DNA of 7,661 nt from an uncultured Prevotella sp. (lineage in GTDB: Bacteria; Bacteroidota; Bacteroidia; Bacteroidales; Bacteroidaceae). This document shows positions 1-6,309 of this stretch, piece by piece. The stretch lies in assembly GCA_938018155.1 (NCBI GenBank), contig CALIIG010000266.1:1-7661 (forward strand), in the 5' to 3' direction. The position numbers were made by a program, and so were the translations under genes. The notes under the pieces are model-generated. The model ran no database searches. It was not told where the DNA came from and worked only from the letters and a program-made list of their open reading frames with translations. Position 1 is the stretch's first letter. Each line of letters starts with the position of its first letter.

Positions 1-5
1 CTCCG

Positions 6-46
6 CGTCCCGCGTTAGCCATATGGCACGCGGGACGTTTTGTTTT
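6..46 (+). terminator. GC-rich hairpin with T-tract, plus-strand intrinsic terminator candidate
   Basis: A perfect 10-base inverted repeat has arms CGTCCCGCGT (6-15) and ACGCGGGACG (28-37). Inside it, GCC (18-20) can pair with GGC (25-27) around an ATAT loop, leaving TA (16-17) as a small bulge. TTTTGTTTT follows at 38-46. On the plus strand this has the form of a rho-independent terminator. A plus-strand gene to the left of the window, convergent with mnmE, is therefore inferred but not seen. Read on the minus strand the stem is preceded by A-rich sequence and no U-run follows inside the window, so it is a poor terminator for mnmE unless one lies beyond the edge. It could instead be a copy of a dispersed palindromic repeat. 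Confidence 0.55.
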
Positions 47-47
47 G

Positions 48-106
48 TGGGATGGGGGAGGAGCGGAGGAAAAGGACGCAGGGGAAGACACAGGACGGCA
101 GGCACA
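48..106 (-). other. Pyrimidine-rich, C-rich tract downstream of mnmE
   Basis: The plus strand is strongly purine- and G-rich here, so the minus-strand transcript leaving mnmE would be C- and U-rich with few G and little secondary structure. Its composition differs sharply from the AT-rich genes beside it. C-rich, G-poor, unstructured RNA after a stop codon is the classical appearance of a Rho-utilisation region, so Rho-dependent ending of the operon transcript is possible. That is inference from composition only. No coding potential was recognised between here and the mnmE stop. A weak inverted repeat (GCAACT at 135-140 and AGTTGC at 160-165) lies closer to mnmE but has a 19-base loop and no U-run. 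Confidence 0.3.
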
Positions 107-175
107 ACAGTTCAGCCAATCGGTTGTTTTGGAAGCAACTTAGTAGGGGAATTGTTCGGAGTTGCCTTGAAAGAG

Positions 176-604
176 CTACTTACCGATGCAGAAATGAGAA
201 AAAATATTGTTCAGTGTTTCCTGTGATGTAATTTGTCCGCCGGTGATGTCGGCGAGTTCGGAAAGGCAAAGTTTGAGATCCTCTGCGAGTAAGTCTCCTG
301 ATATGTCCATGTTGAGTCCGGTTATTACTTGCTGAATACTTTCGTGAGCACACAATAATGCTTCGAAGTGGCGGGCAGAAGTAACGATAACGCTATTCTC
401 ATTAATTTCCGGAATATCAGCCGCCTCATATATTGTCTTTTCGAGCTTATCCATTCCCAATCCCAATTTGGCGGAAATCAAAGCAGCATGATATGATCTG
501 AGTTCGTTGCAATTTGCAAGTTGATTTAATAATGTATTCAGTTTTATTTTATGAACTATTTTATCATGAGTTGTCAGAGTATTTGAATTGTGATTTTCCT
601 TATC
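176..604 (-). pseudogene. mnmE: MnmE C-terminal fragment (G5, helical domain, FCIGK end)
   Basis: These 142 codons, in a different frame from the N-terminal part, complete MnmE. Reading starts with the G4 aspartate codon GAT at 604 and passes through an Asn-rich stretch. G5 (ISAK) lies just around codon 481. The C-terminal helices follow, containing SARHFEALL and LSELADITGG, and the protein ends in FCIGK, the conserved terminal motif whose Cys lies near the modification centre. No stop interrupts it, and sequence typical of the family is kept to the last codon. The lesion therefore looks recent or artefactual, not an old decaying pseudogene. The TTG at 481 is only an internal leucine codon, so independent translation is not supported. 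Confidence 0.85.
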
Positions 605-1623
605 TTATTGACAACAACGATAAGGGCCTTATCCTTACACCTTTTTATCATATCTTTTTTTTCTTGTTCCGCAGGCTCTGAATCAATAATCCAGAGGACA
701 ACCGATGCTTCCCCGAGCTTTTTATAAGCTCTTTCTATGCCTATCTTTTCTATTGTGTCGTAAGTTTCCCGTATTCCTGCAGTATCAATCAATCGAAAAG
801 TGACGCCATTAATATTTGTAACGTCTTCTATTGTATCTCGTGTCGTCCCGTCAATATCACTTACAATGGCTTTCTCTTCTTGCAAAAGCCGGTTAAGCAA
901 TGTTGATTTTCCAACATTTGTTTTCCCTATAATAGCAACAGCTACGCCTTGTTTCAGCGCGTTTCCTGTTTTAAAGCTCTTTGAAAGTGTCGTTATTCGG
1001 TCGTCTATCTTTAATGCAAGTTTTTTAAGCTCATCGCGACTGGCAAATTCCAATTCCTCATGATCACTGAAATCAAGTTCAAGTTCAAGAAGAGAGGTTA
1101 GCTTTAACAATTGCTTTCGTAGTTCTGACAGCTCACTGCTAAAATGTCCCTTCAGCTGGCTTAAAGCCATTTGCTGCGTAGCTTTATTTGTGGCAGCTAT
1201 CAAATCAGCAACGGCTTCAGCCTGGCTAAGGTCCATTTTGCCATTCAAATAGGCTCTTTTCGTATATTCTCCAGGCTCTGCCTGACGCACCCCACAAGAA
1301 ATAAGTGTATGTAAAACTTGCTGAAGAATATACTGACTTCCATGGCAACAGATTTCGACAGCATCTTCTCCCGTATAGCTGTGTGGCGATTTGTATACCA
1401 AAACAACAACTTCATCAATATCATTACCTTTCAGGTCGTGCACTATACCATAATGAACTGTATTAGGTAAAGCTTCAGCTAAGTAGTGACGTGATGGGGC
1501 AGGGCGTTTGTTTGAAAACACTTTATCTGCAATGTCTAAAGCCATGGGCCCTGACAAGCGGATAATGCCGATTGCCCCGCCTGCAGGTGTAGCCAATGCA
1601 CAAATTGTGTCAGATGATACCAT
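574..1623 (-). CDS. mnmE: MnmE N-terminal fragment (folate-binding domain and G1-G3)
   Basis: This is the reading frame as it stands, 349 residues, starting at ATG. Residues 6-25 (ICALATPAGG then AIGIIRLSG) are the MnmE N-terminal signature, followed by SYTGEDAVEICCHG at about 82-95 and PGEYTKRAYLNGKMDLSQAEA at 117-137, which form the tetrahydrofolate-binding domain and the first helices. The G domain then shows G1 GKTNVGKS at 233-240, with the Asn that in E. coli MnmE helps hold K+. G2 is GTTRD at 259-263 and G3 is DTAG at 280-283. The G4 motif begins as N339-K340-I341, and the last eight residues, RKITIQIL, are out-of-frame sequence unrelated to the family. The predicted product lacks the G4 aspartate, the G5 loop and the C-terminal helical domain, so if made it is unlikely to be an active GTPase. 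Confidence 0.85.
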   Translation of the reverse strand: MVSSDTICALATPAGGAIGIIRLSGPMALDIADKVFSNKRPAPSRHYLAEALPNTVHYGIVHDLKGNDIDEVVVLVYKSPHSYTGEDAVEICCHGSQYILQQVLHTLISCGVRQAEPGEYTKRAYLNGKMDLSQAEAVADLIAATNKATQQMALSQLKGHFSSELSELRKQLLKLTSLLELELDFSDHEELEFASRDELKKLALKIDDRITTLSKSFKTGNALKQGVAVAIIGKTNVGKSTLLNRLLQEEKAIVSDIDGTTRDTIEDVTNINGVTFRLIDTAGIRETYDTIEKIGIERAYKKLGEASVVLWIIDSEPAEQEKKDMIKRCKDKALIVVVNKIRKITIQIL

Positions 1624-1687
1624 AGAGGAAAAGAAAATGCAATCAGTCTGTTTTTAAATCAAAGCGATATAAACAGTATTAACGGAC

Positions 1688-2560
1688 TTAAATGCGGTCG
1701 AGCACCCGCGTTATCAGCCCGTCAATGCTGTTTTTATAGTTGGAATCTGCCTTATGTGCGCGCCTGTTCGCAATAACCATGCAACAGGTCATTGCTCTGT
1801 GTCCCATGAGGGTACTTAAACCTGCAAGTGCAGAGCTTTCCATTTCAAAGTTTAGTATCTTTAATCCCTTATATTCAAAGTTTTCGATTTTTTGATTTAG
1901 TTCCGGGTCCATAAGCGGTAACCTGAGTCTGCGACCTTGCGGACCAAAGAACCCGCCACAAGCTACGGTAACGCCACGCACCATATCGTCTGCAGCAATC
2001 TGGTTAATTAATTCCGGGTCAGCAGTGGCAACATAGGGGTTTCCTATCTTATCATTCCATTTTACTTGCATCTTAAACTCATGTTCAAAGTCAGGATCGG
2101 ATACTTCATCACGACCTGAATAGAAGTTCAGAAGCCCGTCAAAGCCAATACTTTTCACGCTTGCAACATAGGTCCCGGTAGGTGTATTGGGCTGAAGACC
2201 GCCACATGTACCCACACGAACAAGTGTTAACACTTTATGATTTGAGTTCTCTGTACGCGTTTCAAAATTGATATTGGCCAGAGCGTCAAGCTCATTCATA
2301 ACAATATCAATATTGTCACAGCCTATTCCTGTTGAAATACATGATATGCGTTTTTGTTGATAGGTACCCGTAACGGTGTGGAACTCACGGCTCGACACCT
2401 CGCATTCCTTTGTCTCAAAATGGGATGCAACGGTTTCAACACGACCGGGGTCGCCTACTAAAATAACCTTATCAGCCAATTGTTCAGGTTTTAAATGAAG
2501 ATGGAAAATAGAGCCATCACCATTAATAATTAATTCAGATTCTGGGAAATAGTTGTTCAT
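1688..2560 (-). CDS. udp: Uridine/purine nucleoside phosphorylase (NP-I family)
   Basis: This cytosolic salvage enzyme splits a nucleoside with phosphate into a free base and (deoxy)ribose 1-phosphate. The 290-residue protein shows the NP-I family pattern: GDPGRVE at 36-42 (phosphate-binding Gly and Arg), SREFHT at 57-62 (Arg for phosphate), STGIG at 76-80, RVGTCGG at 115-121 (phosphate and ribose site) and NFEMESSAL at 237-245 with the ribose-binding Glu-Met-Glu. These match uridine phosphorylase better than trimeric PNP, but whether uridine is the real substrate cannot be read from sequence. I chose ATG 2560 because MNNYFPESELIIN matches the start I recall for Bacteroides homologues and lies 7 bases after the upstream stop. 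TTG 2587 and ATG 2581 would overlap the upstream gene. Tight spacing implies cotranscription with the PD40 and nfn genes. Confidence 0.88.
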   Translation of the reverse strand: MNNYFPESELIINGDGSIFHLHLKPEQLADKVILVGDPGRVETVASHFETKECEVSSREFHTVTGTYQQKRISCISTGIGCDNIDIVMNELDALANINFETRTENSNHKVLTLVRVGTCGGLQPNTPTGTYVASVKSIGFDGLLNFYSGRDEVSDPDFEHEFKMQVKWNDKIGNPYVATADPELINQIAADDMVRGVTVACGGFFGPQGRRLRLPLMDPELNQKIENFEYKGLKILNFEMESSALAGLSTLMGHRAMTCCMVIANRRAHKADSNYKNSIDGLITRVLDRI

Positions 2561-2567
2561 AACCTTA

Positions 2568-3698
2568 TTATTTATATTCATTTTCAATATTTCTTATTTT
2601 CTTTTCTAATGCAATCAATTCCAATTTTTGTTTCTGAATCAATTGTTCTTTGTGAATGATTATTGGGTAAAGTTGCCCTCTTTTCGCAGCATCTGACTCA
2701 AATTGTATTCTTTGCCGTTGAAGTTGCTGTTCTTCTTCAGTTATCATTTGCCGGGCCTCTACCAACTGTTTGTATAATTTACGGCTTTCGTCAGATTTAA
2801 AATCATTAGCCGACCTTACAATTTGCCTGTCATTAACAATAAAATTAATGTTGTTTTTATCTTGCTGTTTTACTGCCTTTGTGCGTATAGCCTTAAGTCG
2901 TAACATAGCAGCCTGGCGATTTCCAAACTTCCAGGTATCTTTAATACTTCTAATATCGGCATACGATTTAAGCATTGCATGATCAAGTCCATCGGCTTCA
3001 AAATTCTGTCTTACGGTTGTAGGCACGAAAGTATACACGCATACTTTCCCTTCAGGCTGACGGCGATCGGTTACCAACCAGCCTAAAGAATCGAGGTCAT
3101 CAACAACCAATAGATAATCATTATAAGGTGAATTAAATGGCAAACCATCATTTTGTGGCTGCAACCATATTCCTTTATCCGAGTCGAAACTGGTCATAAA
3201 TATATCTCTTCCTCCCATAGATGACGGACCTGCTGCCGAGAAATAGAGTGTTATACCGTCGGTTGCCAGAAATGGATAGTTTTGTAAGAGAAACTCTTTG
3301 TTGTCTATTCCTGGCAATTTATCGGCAGCACTCCATGATTTCCCTGTTGCCGTTTGTGTCTTTAATACACTTACAGCAGTATCGCCATAGGAAATAAACT
3401 TACGATCGCACAATTCATTTTGGTATTCTGTCAGATATGAATTTCCTATCCGAAGTCTTATTTGGCCCAACTCTGTGGGCAGTGGGATAGCCTGAAGAAA
3501 CTTATCTTTATCAACAACTATGCTATCAATAAACATCACTTTGGCAGTGGACTGCAACATCGATTCATATAATTTATTAACAGTAGCTGCCGTCTGTGCC
3601 TTAGATTTAATAATAACATTCTTCTTTTTACGGTTAGCTGATGATATGGTTGCTAACAATATCATAAGAAAAAGAAGGTAATATTTTATATTTCTCAT
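2568..3698 (-). CDS. Secreted PD40-repeat and coiled-coil protein, function unknown
   Basis: I do not recognise a named gene. The 376-residue product starts MRNIKYYLLF and continues hydrophobic to ATISSA, a good signal peptide with likely cleavage after Ala21 and no lipobox Cys, so it is probably periplasmic or outer-membrane associated. Residues about 141-172 (YPFLATDGITLYFSA, then GGRDIFMTSFD) match the PD40/TolB-like beta-propeller repeat common in Bacteroidota envelope proteins. A second, weaker blade-like unit covers about 190-224 (SPYNDYLLVVDD, then GWLVTDRR). Residues about 301-376 are rich in Gln, Glu, Lys and Arg with heptad-like Leu/Ile spacing, suggesting a coiled coil. Only one or two blades are visible, too few for a closed propeller alone, and there is no OmpA-like C-terminus. 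The start codon is 2 bases after the nfn stop and the stop is 7 bases before the phosphorylase start, so it is an operon member. Confidence 0.72.
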   Translation of the reverse strand: MRNIKYYLLFLMILLATISSANRKKKNVIIKSKAQTAATVNKLYESMLQSTAKVMFIDSIVVDKDKFLQAIPLPTELGQIRLRIGNSYLTEYQNELCDRKFISYGDTAVSVLKTQTATGKSWSAADKLPGIDNKEFLLQNYPFLATDGITLYFSAAGPSSMGGRDIFMTSFDSDKGIWLQPQNDGLPFNSPYNDYLLVVDDLDSLGWLVTDRRQPEGKVCVYTFVPTTVRQNFEADGLDHAMLKSYADIRSIKDTWKFGNRQAAMLRLKAIRTKAVKQQDKNNINFIVNDRQIVRSANDFKSDESRKLYKQLVEARQMITEEEQQLQRQRIQFESDAAKRGQLYPIIIHKEQLIQKQKLELIALEKKIRNIENEYK

Positions 3699-3700
3699 GT

Positions 3701-6109
3701 TTATTTTATTGCTTTAATTTCGCCTTCCAGTTGCCTTGCCATATTAGCCGCAGCCCGTCGCCCATCTCCCATAGCCAGAATAACAGTTGCACCTCCGCGC
3801 ACTATGTCGCCACCCGCATAAATATTACTACGTGAAGAACGCATATTTTCATTCACTACGATAGTGTTTTTTCGTCCTAATTCCAAGTCTTTAATACTTT
3901 TCGGCACCAAAGGATTGGGAGAAACCCCAACTGCTACTATCACCTGGTCACAATCAATAGTAATGGTTTTACCAGTCGAAACAGGCCTGCGACGCCCCGA
4001 TTCATCTGCTTCGCCTAATTCCATTACGTCTAAAATTGCAGCTTTTACACGACCTTTTTCATCAGATAAGTATTCTTTCGGATTGTGAAGCGTAAGGAAT
4101 CGTATGCCTTCTTCTTTGGCATGTTTTACTTCTTCCAACCGTGCGGGCATCTCTTTCTCACTCCTTCTGTAAACCAAAGTTACGTCAGCACCAAGTCGTC
4201 TTGCCGTTCTGACAGAGTCCATCGCTGTATTTCCACCACCCACAACAATTACTTTTTTACCTATATTAATAGGTGTGTCAGTATCAGGATTGGCTGCATC
4301 CATTAAATTTACACGGGTAAGATACTCGTTCGACGACAGCACGTTAATGAGATTCTCTCCTGGAATATCCATAAAATTAGGCAGCCCCGCTCCTGACCCC
4401 ACAAAAAAGCCACAGAAACCATCCCTTTCTAATTCCTCTATTGTTATGGTTTTACCAATAATCGTATCAGGGAAGAACTTTACTCCTGCTCGTCGGAGAT
4501 TATCAATTTCAACATCCACAATATGGTTAGGCAGCCTAAATTCAGGGATTCCATATTTTAAAACGCCTCCAATTTCATGCAAAGCTTCGAATACATACAC
4601 ATCAAATCCGCGTTTCACCATGTCGCCGGCGAAACTTAATCCTGATGGTCCTGAGCCAATAACAGCCACTTTTTTGCCATTCGATTTAGTTTTTTCTGAC
4701 AATGAAACTTGTCCGCTCTCGCGCTCATAATCTGCTGCAAAGCGTTCCAAATAGCCGATAGCCACAGCCGGTGAGTTCATTTTCAAATGAATACACTGGC
4801 TCTCACACTGCTTTTCCTGAGGACAAACACGGCCACATACGGCAGGTAGGGCAGAAGTCTGCTTTAACACTTTAGCAGCATCAAGGATATTGCCGCGTTC
4901 AATATTTTTGATAAAATCAGGAATTTGAATATTTACAGGACAGCCTTTTACGCAGGAAGGATTAACACAATCAAGGCAACGGCTCGACTCTTGCATTGCC
5001 ATTTCCTTTGTCAATCCTATGTTTACCTCTTCCAATCGTTTTGTAGCCCTGTATTCAGCATTAAGCTCCGGCATCACAACTCTTTTAATACCGAGTCGCT
5101 CTTTCGGCTTAAGTGAACTGCGTAAATTCTTCCTCCACAGTGCATTACGGTCGTTCAATAACAGAGTGTCAGATGAATCCGTAACATCATTATTATCTGT
5201 AGTTTCTTTTTTACTTAAAGAATTGTTGGGGTTTACTGCCTGGCTTTCTTTATTAATTTTGTCCTGATTATCATCGCAAACCGTAACTTTCGAATTATCA
5301 ATAGAATTTGATGCTTTCGTTTCTTGCTCTTTGAATGTACCCATTCGTTCAAGCATCTCGGTCCAATTCACATCATCTCCACTAAACTCCGGGCCATCAA
5401 TACAAACAAATCGCGTCTTACCTCCAATGGTTAAACGACATGCACCACACATTCCCGTTCCGTCAACCATAATGGTATTAAGGCTAACATAGTTGGGTAT
5501 GTGGTATTGATGTGCCAAAAGAGAAGTAAACTTCATCATCATGGGTGGCCCAATGGCCAGAACTCGGTCTACATGTTCGCGTTTTATTACCTCTTCAACG
5601 CCAACCGTAACAACTCCTTTCTGACCATAGCTACCATCATCTGTCATAATAATAACATCGTCCGAGTTTGCCCTTACGTCTTCTTCCATAATGATAAGCT
5701 CCCTGGTACGCCCGGCAAGAACAGAAATAACTCTGTTTCCCACTTGGTGAAGGGCTGCAAGAATAGGGAGTATTGCTGCAATACCAATACCCCCACCGGC
5801 ACATACAACTGTCCCAAAGTTCTCTATTTCAGAAGGTGTACCTAACGGTCCTACAATGTCATGCACACTGTCGCCTATGTTTAACTGGCATAGTTTAGTG
5901 GACGAACGACCCACTTCCTGCACAACTAATGTAAGCGTTCCCGTCTCAACGTTGCTCTTGGCAATAGTGTAAGGCACACGTTCACTGTGGTTATCGACAC
6001 GAATAATAATAAAGTTGCCCGGTTTACAGCTACGTGCAATTAGCGGAGCTTCAATTTCAAGACAATATACTTTTTCTGAAAACTGAACCTTATTTATCAA
6101 TTTATTCAT
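3701..6109 (-). CDS. nfnAB: Fused NfnA-NfnB: NADH-dependent ferredoxin:NADP+ oxidoreductase (GltA-like)
   Basis: The protein has 802 residues from ATG 6109. The N-terminal third is a ferredoxin-NADP reductase/PyrK-like NfnA: RVPYT at 44-48 (FAD), AGGGIG at about 105-110 (NAD), and a [2Fe-2S] site with Cys221, Cys224, Cys236 and Asp216 at the fourth position, as reported for NfnA. A Ser/Asn/Asp/Lys-rich linker (about 262-323) leads to an NfnB/GltA-like part. This part has cysteines 378, 381, 386, 390 and 425, 429, 435, 439 (two [4Fe-4S]), FAD motif GSGPSG at 485-490, NADPH motif GGGNTAMD at 624-631 and C-terminal FAD motif YAGGD at 764-768. Split Nfn enzymes couple NADH and reduced ferredoxin to NADP+ reduction by flavin-based electron bifurcation; I infer the same cytosolic role here. 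Databases often call such fusions dihydroorotate dehydrogenase B NAD-binding subunit/glutamate synthase. No glutamate synthase large subunit or pyrD is in the window, so neither role is supported. TTG 6115 is a possible but less likely start. Confidence 0.88.
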   Translation of the reverse strand: MNKLINKVQFSEKVYCLEIEAPLIARSCKPGNFIIIRVDNHSERVPYTIAKSNVETGTLTLVVQEVGRSSTKLCQLNIGDSVHDIVGPLGTPSEIENFGTVVCAGGGIGIAAILPILAALHQVGNRVISVLAGRTRELIIMEEDVRANSDDVIIMTDDGSYGQKGVVTVGVEEVIKREHVDRVLAIGPPMMMKFTSLLAHQYHIPNYVSLNTIMVDGTGMCGACRLTIGGKTRFVCIDGPEFSGDDVNWTEMLERMGTFKEQETKASNSIDNSKVTVCDDNQDKINKESQAVNPNNSLSKKETTDNNDVTDSSDTLLLNDRNALWRKNLRSSLKPKERLGIKRVVMPELNAEYRATKRLEEVNIGLTKEMAMQESSRCLDCVNPSCVKGCPVNIQIPDFIKNIERGNILDAAKVLKQTSALPAVCGRVCPQEKQCESQCIHLKMNSPAVAIGYLERFAADYERESGQVSLSEKTKSNGKKVAVIGSGPSGLSFAGDMVKRGFDVYVFEALHEIGGVLKYGIPEFRLPNHIVDVEIDNLRRAGVKFFPDTIIGKTITIEELERDGFCGFFVGSGAGLPNFMDIPGENLINVLSSNEYLTRVNLMDAANPDTDTPINIGKKVIVVGGGNTAMDSVRTARRLGADVTLVYRRSEKEMPARLEEVKHAKEEGIRFLTLHNPKEYLSDEKGRVKAAILDVMELGEADESGRRRPVSTGKTITIDCDQVIVAVGVSPNPLVPKSIKDLELGRKNTIVVNENMRSSRSNIYAGGDIVRGGATVILAMGDGRRAAANMARQLEGEIKAIK

Positions 6110-6125
6110 TGCCAATATGCTTTTG

Positions 6126-6137
6126 GTTTATATAAAC
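6126..6137. promoter_or_regulatory. Perfect palindrome GTTTATATAAAC near the predicted nfn transcription start
   Basis: This 12-base perfect palindrome is followed by GATAG (6138-6142) and lies just downstream of the predicted start point of nfn transcription, upstream of ATG 6109. A near copy, GTTTATAAAC plus GATAG, is found at 6366-6380 near the other end of the same intergenic region, differing by one TA step. Its symmetry, recurrence and position would suit a repressor site. AT-rich sequence makes such palindromes less surprising, so this is tentative. Confidence 0.35.
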
Positions 6138-6144
6138 GATAGAG

Positions 6145-6175
6145 CAAAGATAAGAAAAAAAATATGAATTTACAA
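6145..6175 (-). promoter_or_regulatory. Bacteroidota-type -33/-7 promoter of the nfn operon
   Basis: On the minus strand TATCTTTG (6152 to 6145) matches the Bacteroidota -7 consensus TAnnTTTG at every fixed position. TTG (6175 to 6173) stands 20 bases upstream, the spacing expected for the -33 element of the primary sigma factor in this phylum. Transcription should start near 6138-6140, giving a 5' leader of about 30 bases before ATG 6109. No Shine-Dalgarno sequence is visible in the leader, which is usual in Bacteroidota. This is probably the promoter for nfn, the PD40 gene and the phosphorylase, and perhaps for mnmE as well. Confidence 0.7.
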
Positions 6176-6188
6176 CGCCGTTTGTAAA
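6169..6188. promoter_or_regulatory. Operator-like inverted repeat TTTACAA-N6-TTGTAAA over the -33 element
   Basis: Two perfect 7-base arms, TTTACAA (6169-6175) and TTGTAAA (6182-6188), flank a GC-rich 6-base centre. The left arm includes the -33 TTG of the predicted nfn promoter, so a dimeric regulator bound here would block or contact RNA polymerase. Arm length and spacing suit a helix-turn-helix dimer. It does not match the Rex operator (TTGTGA with inverted TCACAA) or the FNR/CRP boxes I know, so no regulator is named. Confidence 0.4.
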
Positions 6189-6309
6189 ATTACATTAATC
6201 AATAATGAATTGAACCCGCACTAAAAAGGGAATAGTTCTTAACCTATTATTTATCATAATGCCGATTGTGTCAAAATAATGAAGTAAGGTAGAAACCATA
6301 ATTATAAGG

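Larger units (their letters stand above)
176..1623 (-). pseudogene. mnmE: mnmE, tRNA modification GTPase, frameshifted in the G4 motif
   Basis: MnmE is a K+-dependent GTPase that works with MnmG to build the 5-carboxymethylaminomethyl (or aminomethyl) group on wobble uridine 34 of several tRNAs, using a tetrahydrofolate one-carbon donor. All domains are encoded, but in two frames. Frame one runs from ATG at 1623 to TGA at 574-576. The second frame opens only after a TAA at 605-607 and runs to the stop at 176-178. Joining them at about 601-604 gives a protein of 483 residues, slightly longer than the roughly 450-465 usual for the family. The observed minus-strand sequence AATAAGATAAGGAA would encode N-K-I-D-K-E if it held a second GATA unit, which recreates the NKxD motif exactly; adding a single base does not. 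The gene lies 64 bases after the phosphorylase gene on the same strand. A true mutation should abolish function, and a sequencing or assembly error is the main alternative. Identity is very secure. Confidence 0.9.

Noticed and set aside
48..80. G-quadruplex on the plus strand
   Set aside because: There are only three runs of three or more G within reach (GGG, GGGGG and later GGGG), so the usual four-run pattern is not met.
23..231. Short plus-strand open frames of 63-67 codons
   Set aside because: They lie over the hairpin and the purine-rich tract, give low-complexity Gly/Arg-rich peptides without known motifs, overlap the end of mnmE and have no ribosome site or promoter.
176..481. An independent 101-codon gene starting at TTG 481
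   Set aside because: The TTG is an internal leucine codon of MnmE; the same frame continues upstream to codon 604 with MnmE sequence including ISAK.
1660..1690. A separate mnmE promoter in the 64-base gap, using TCGCTTTG as -7
   Set aside because: It has one mismatch at a fixed position of TAnnTTTG and no TTG at the required distance upstream; too weak to list.
2561..2587. Phosphorylase starts at TTG 2587 or ATG 2581
   Set aside because: Both overlap the end of the upstream gene, and the extra residues are unlike the homologue start; ATG 2560 fits the 7-base gap after the upstream stop.
3864..5845. Several plus-strand open frames of 63-151 codons opposite nfn
   Set aside because: They are antisense shadows of a well-conserved coding sequence, with no recognisable domains.
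3701..6109. Dihydroorotate dehydrogenase electron-transfer subunit or glutamate synthase small subunit
   Set aside because: Both halves occur together with an Asp-containing [2Fe-2S] site typical of Nfn, and neither a pyrD nor a glutamate synthase large subunit gene is in the window.
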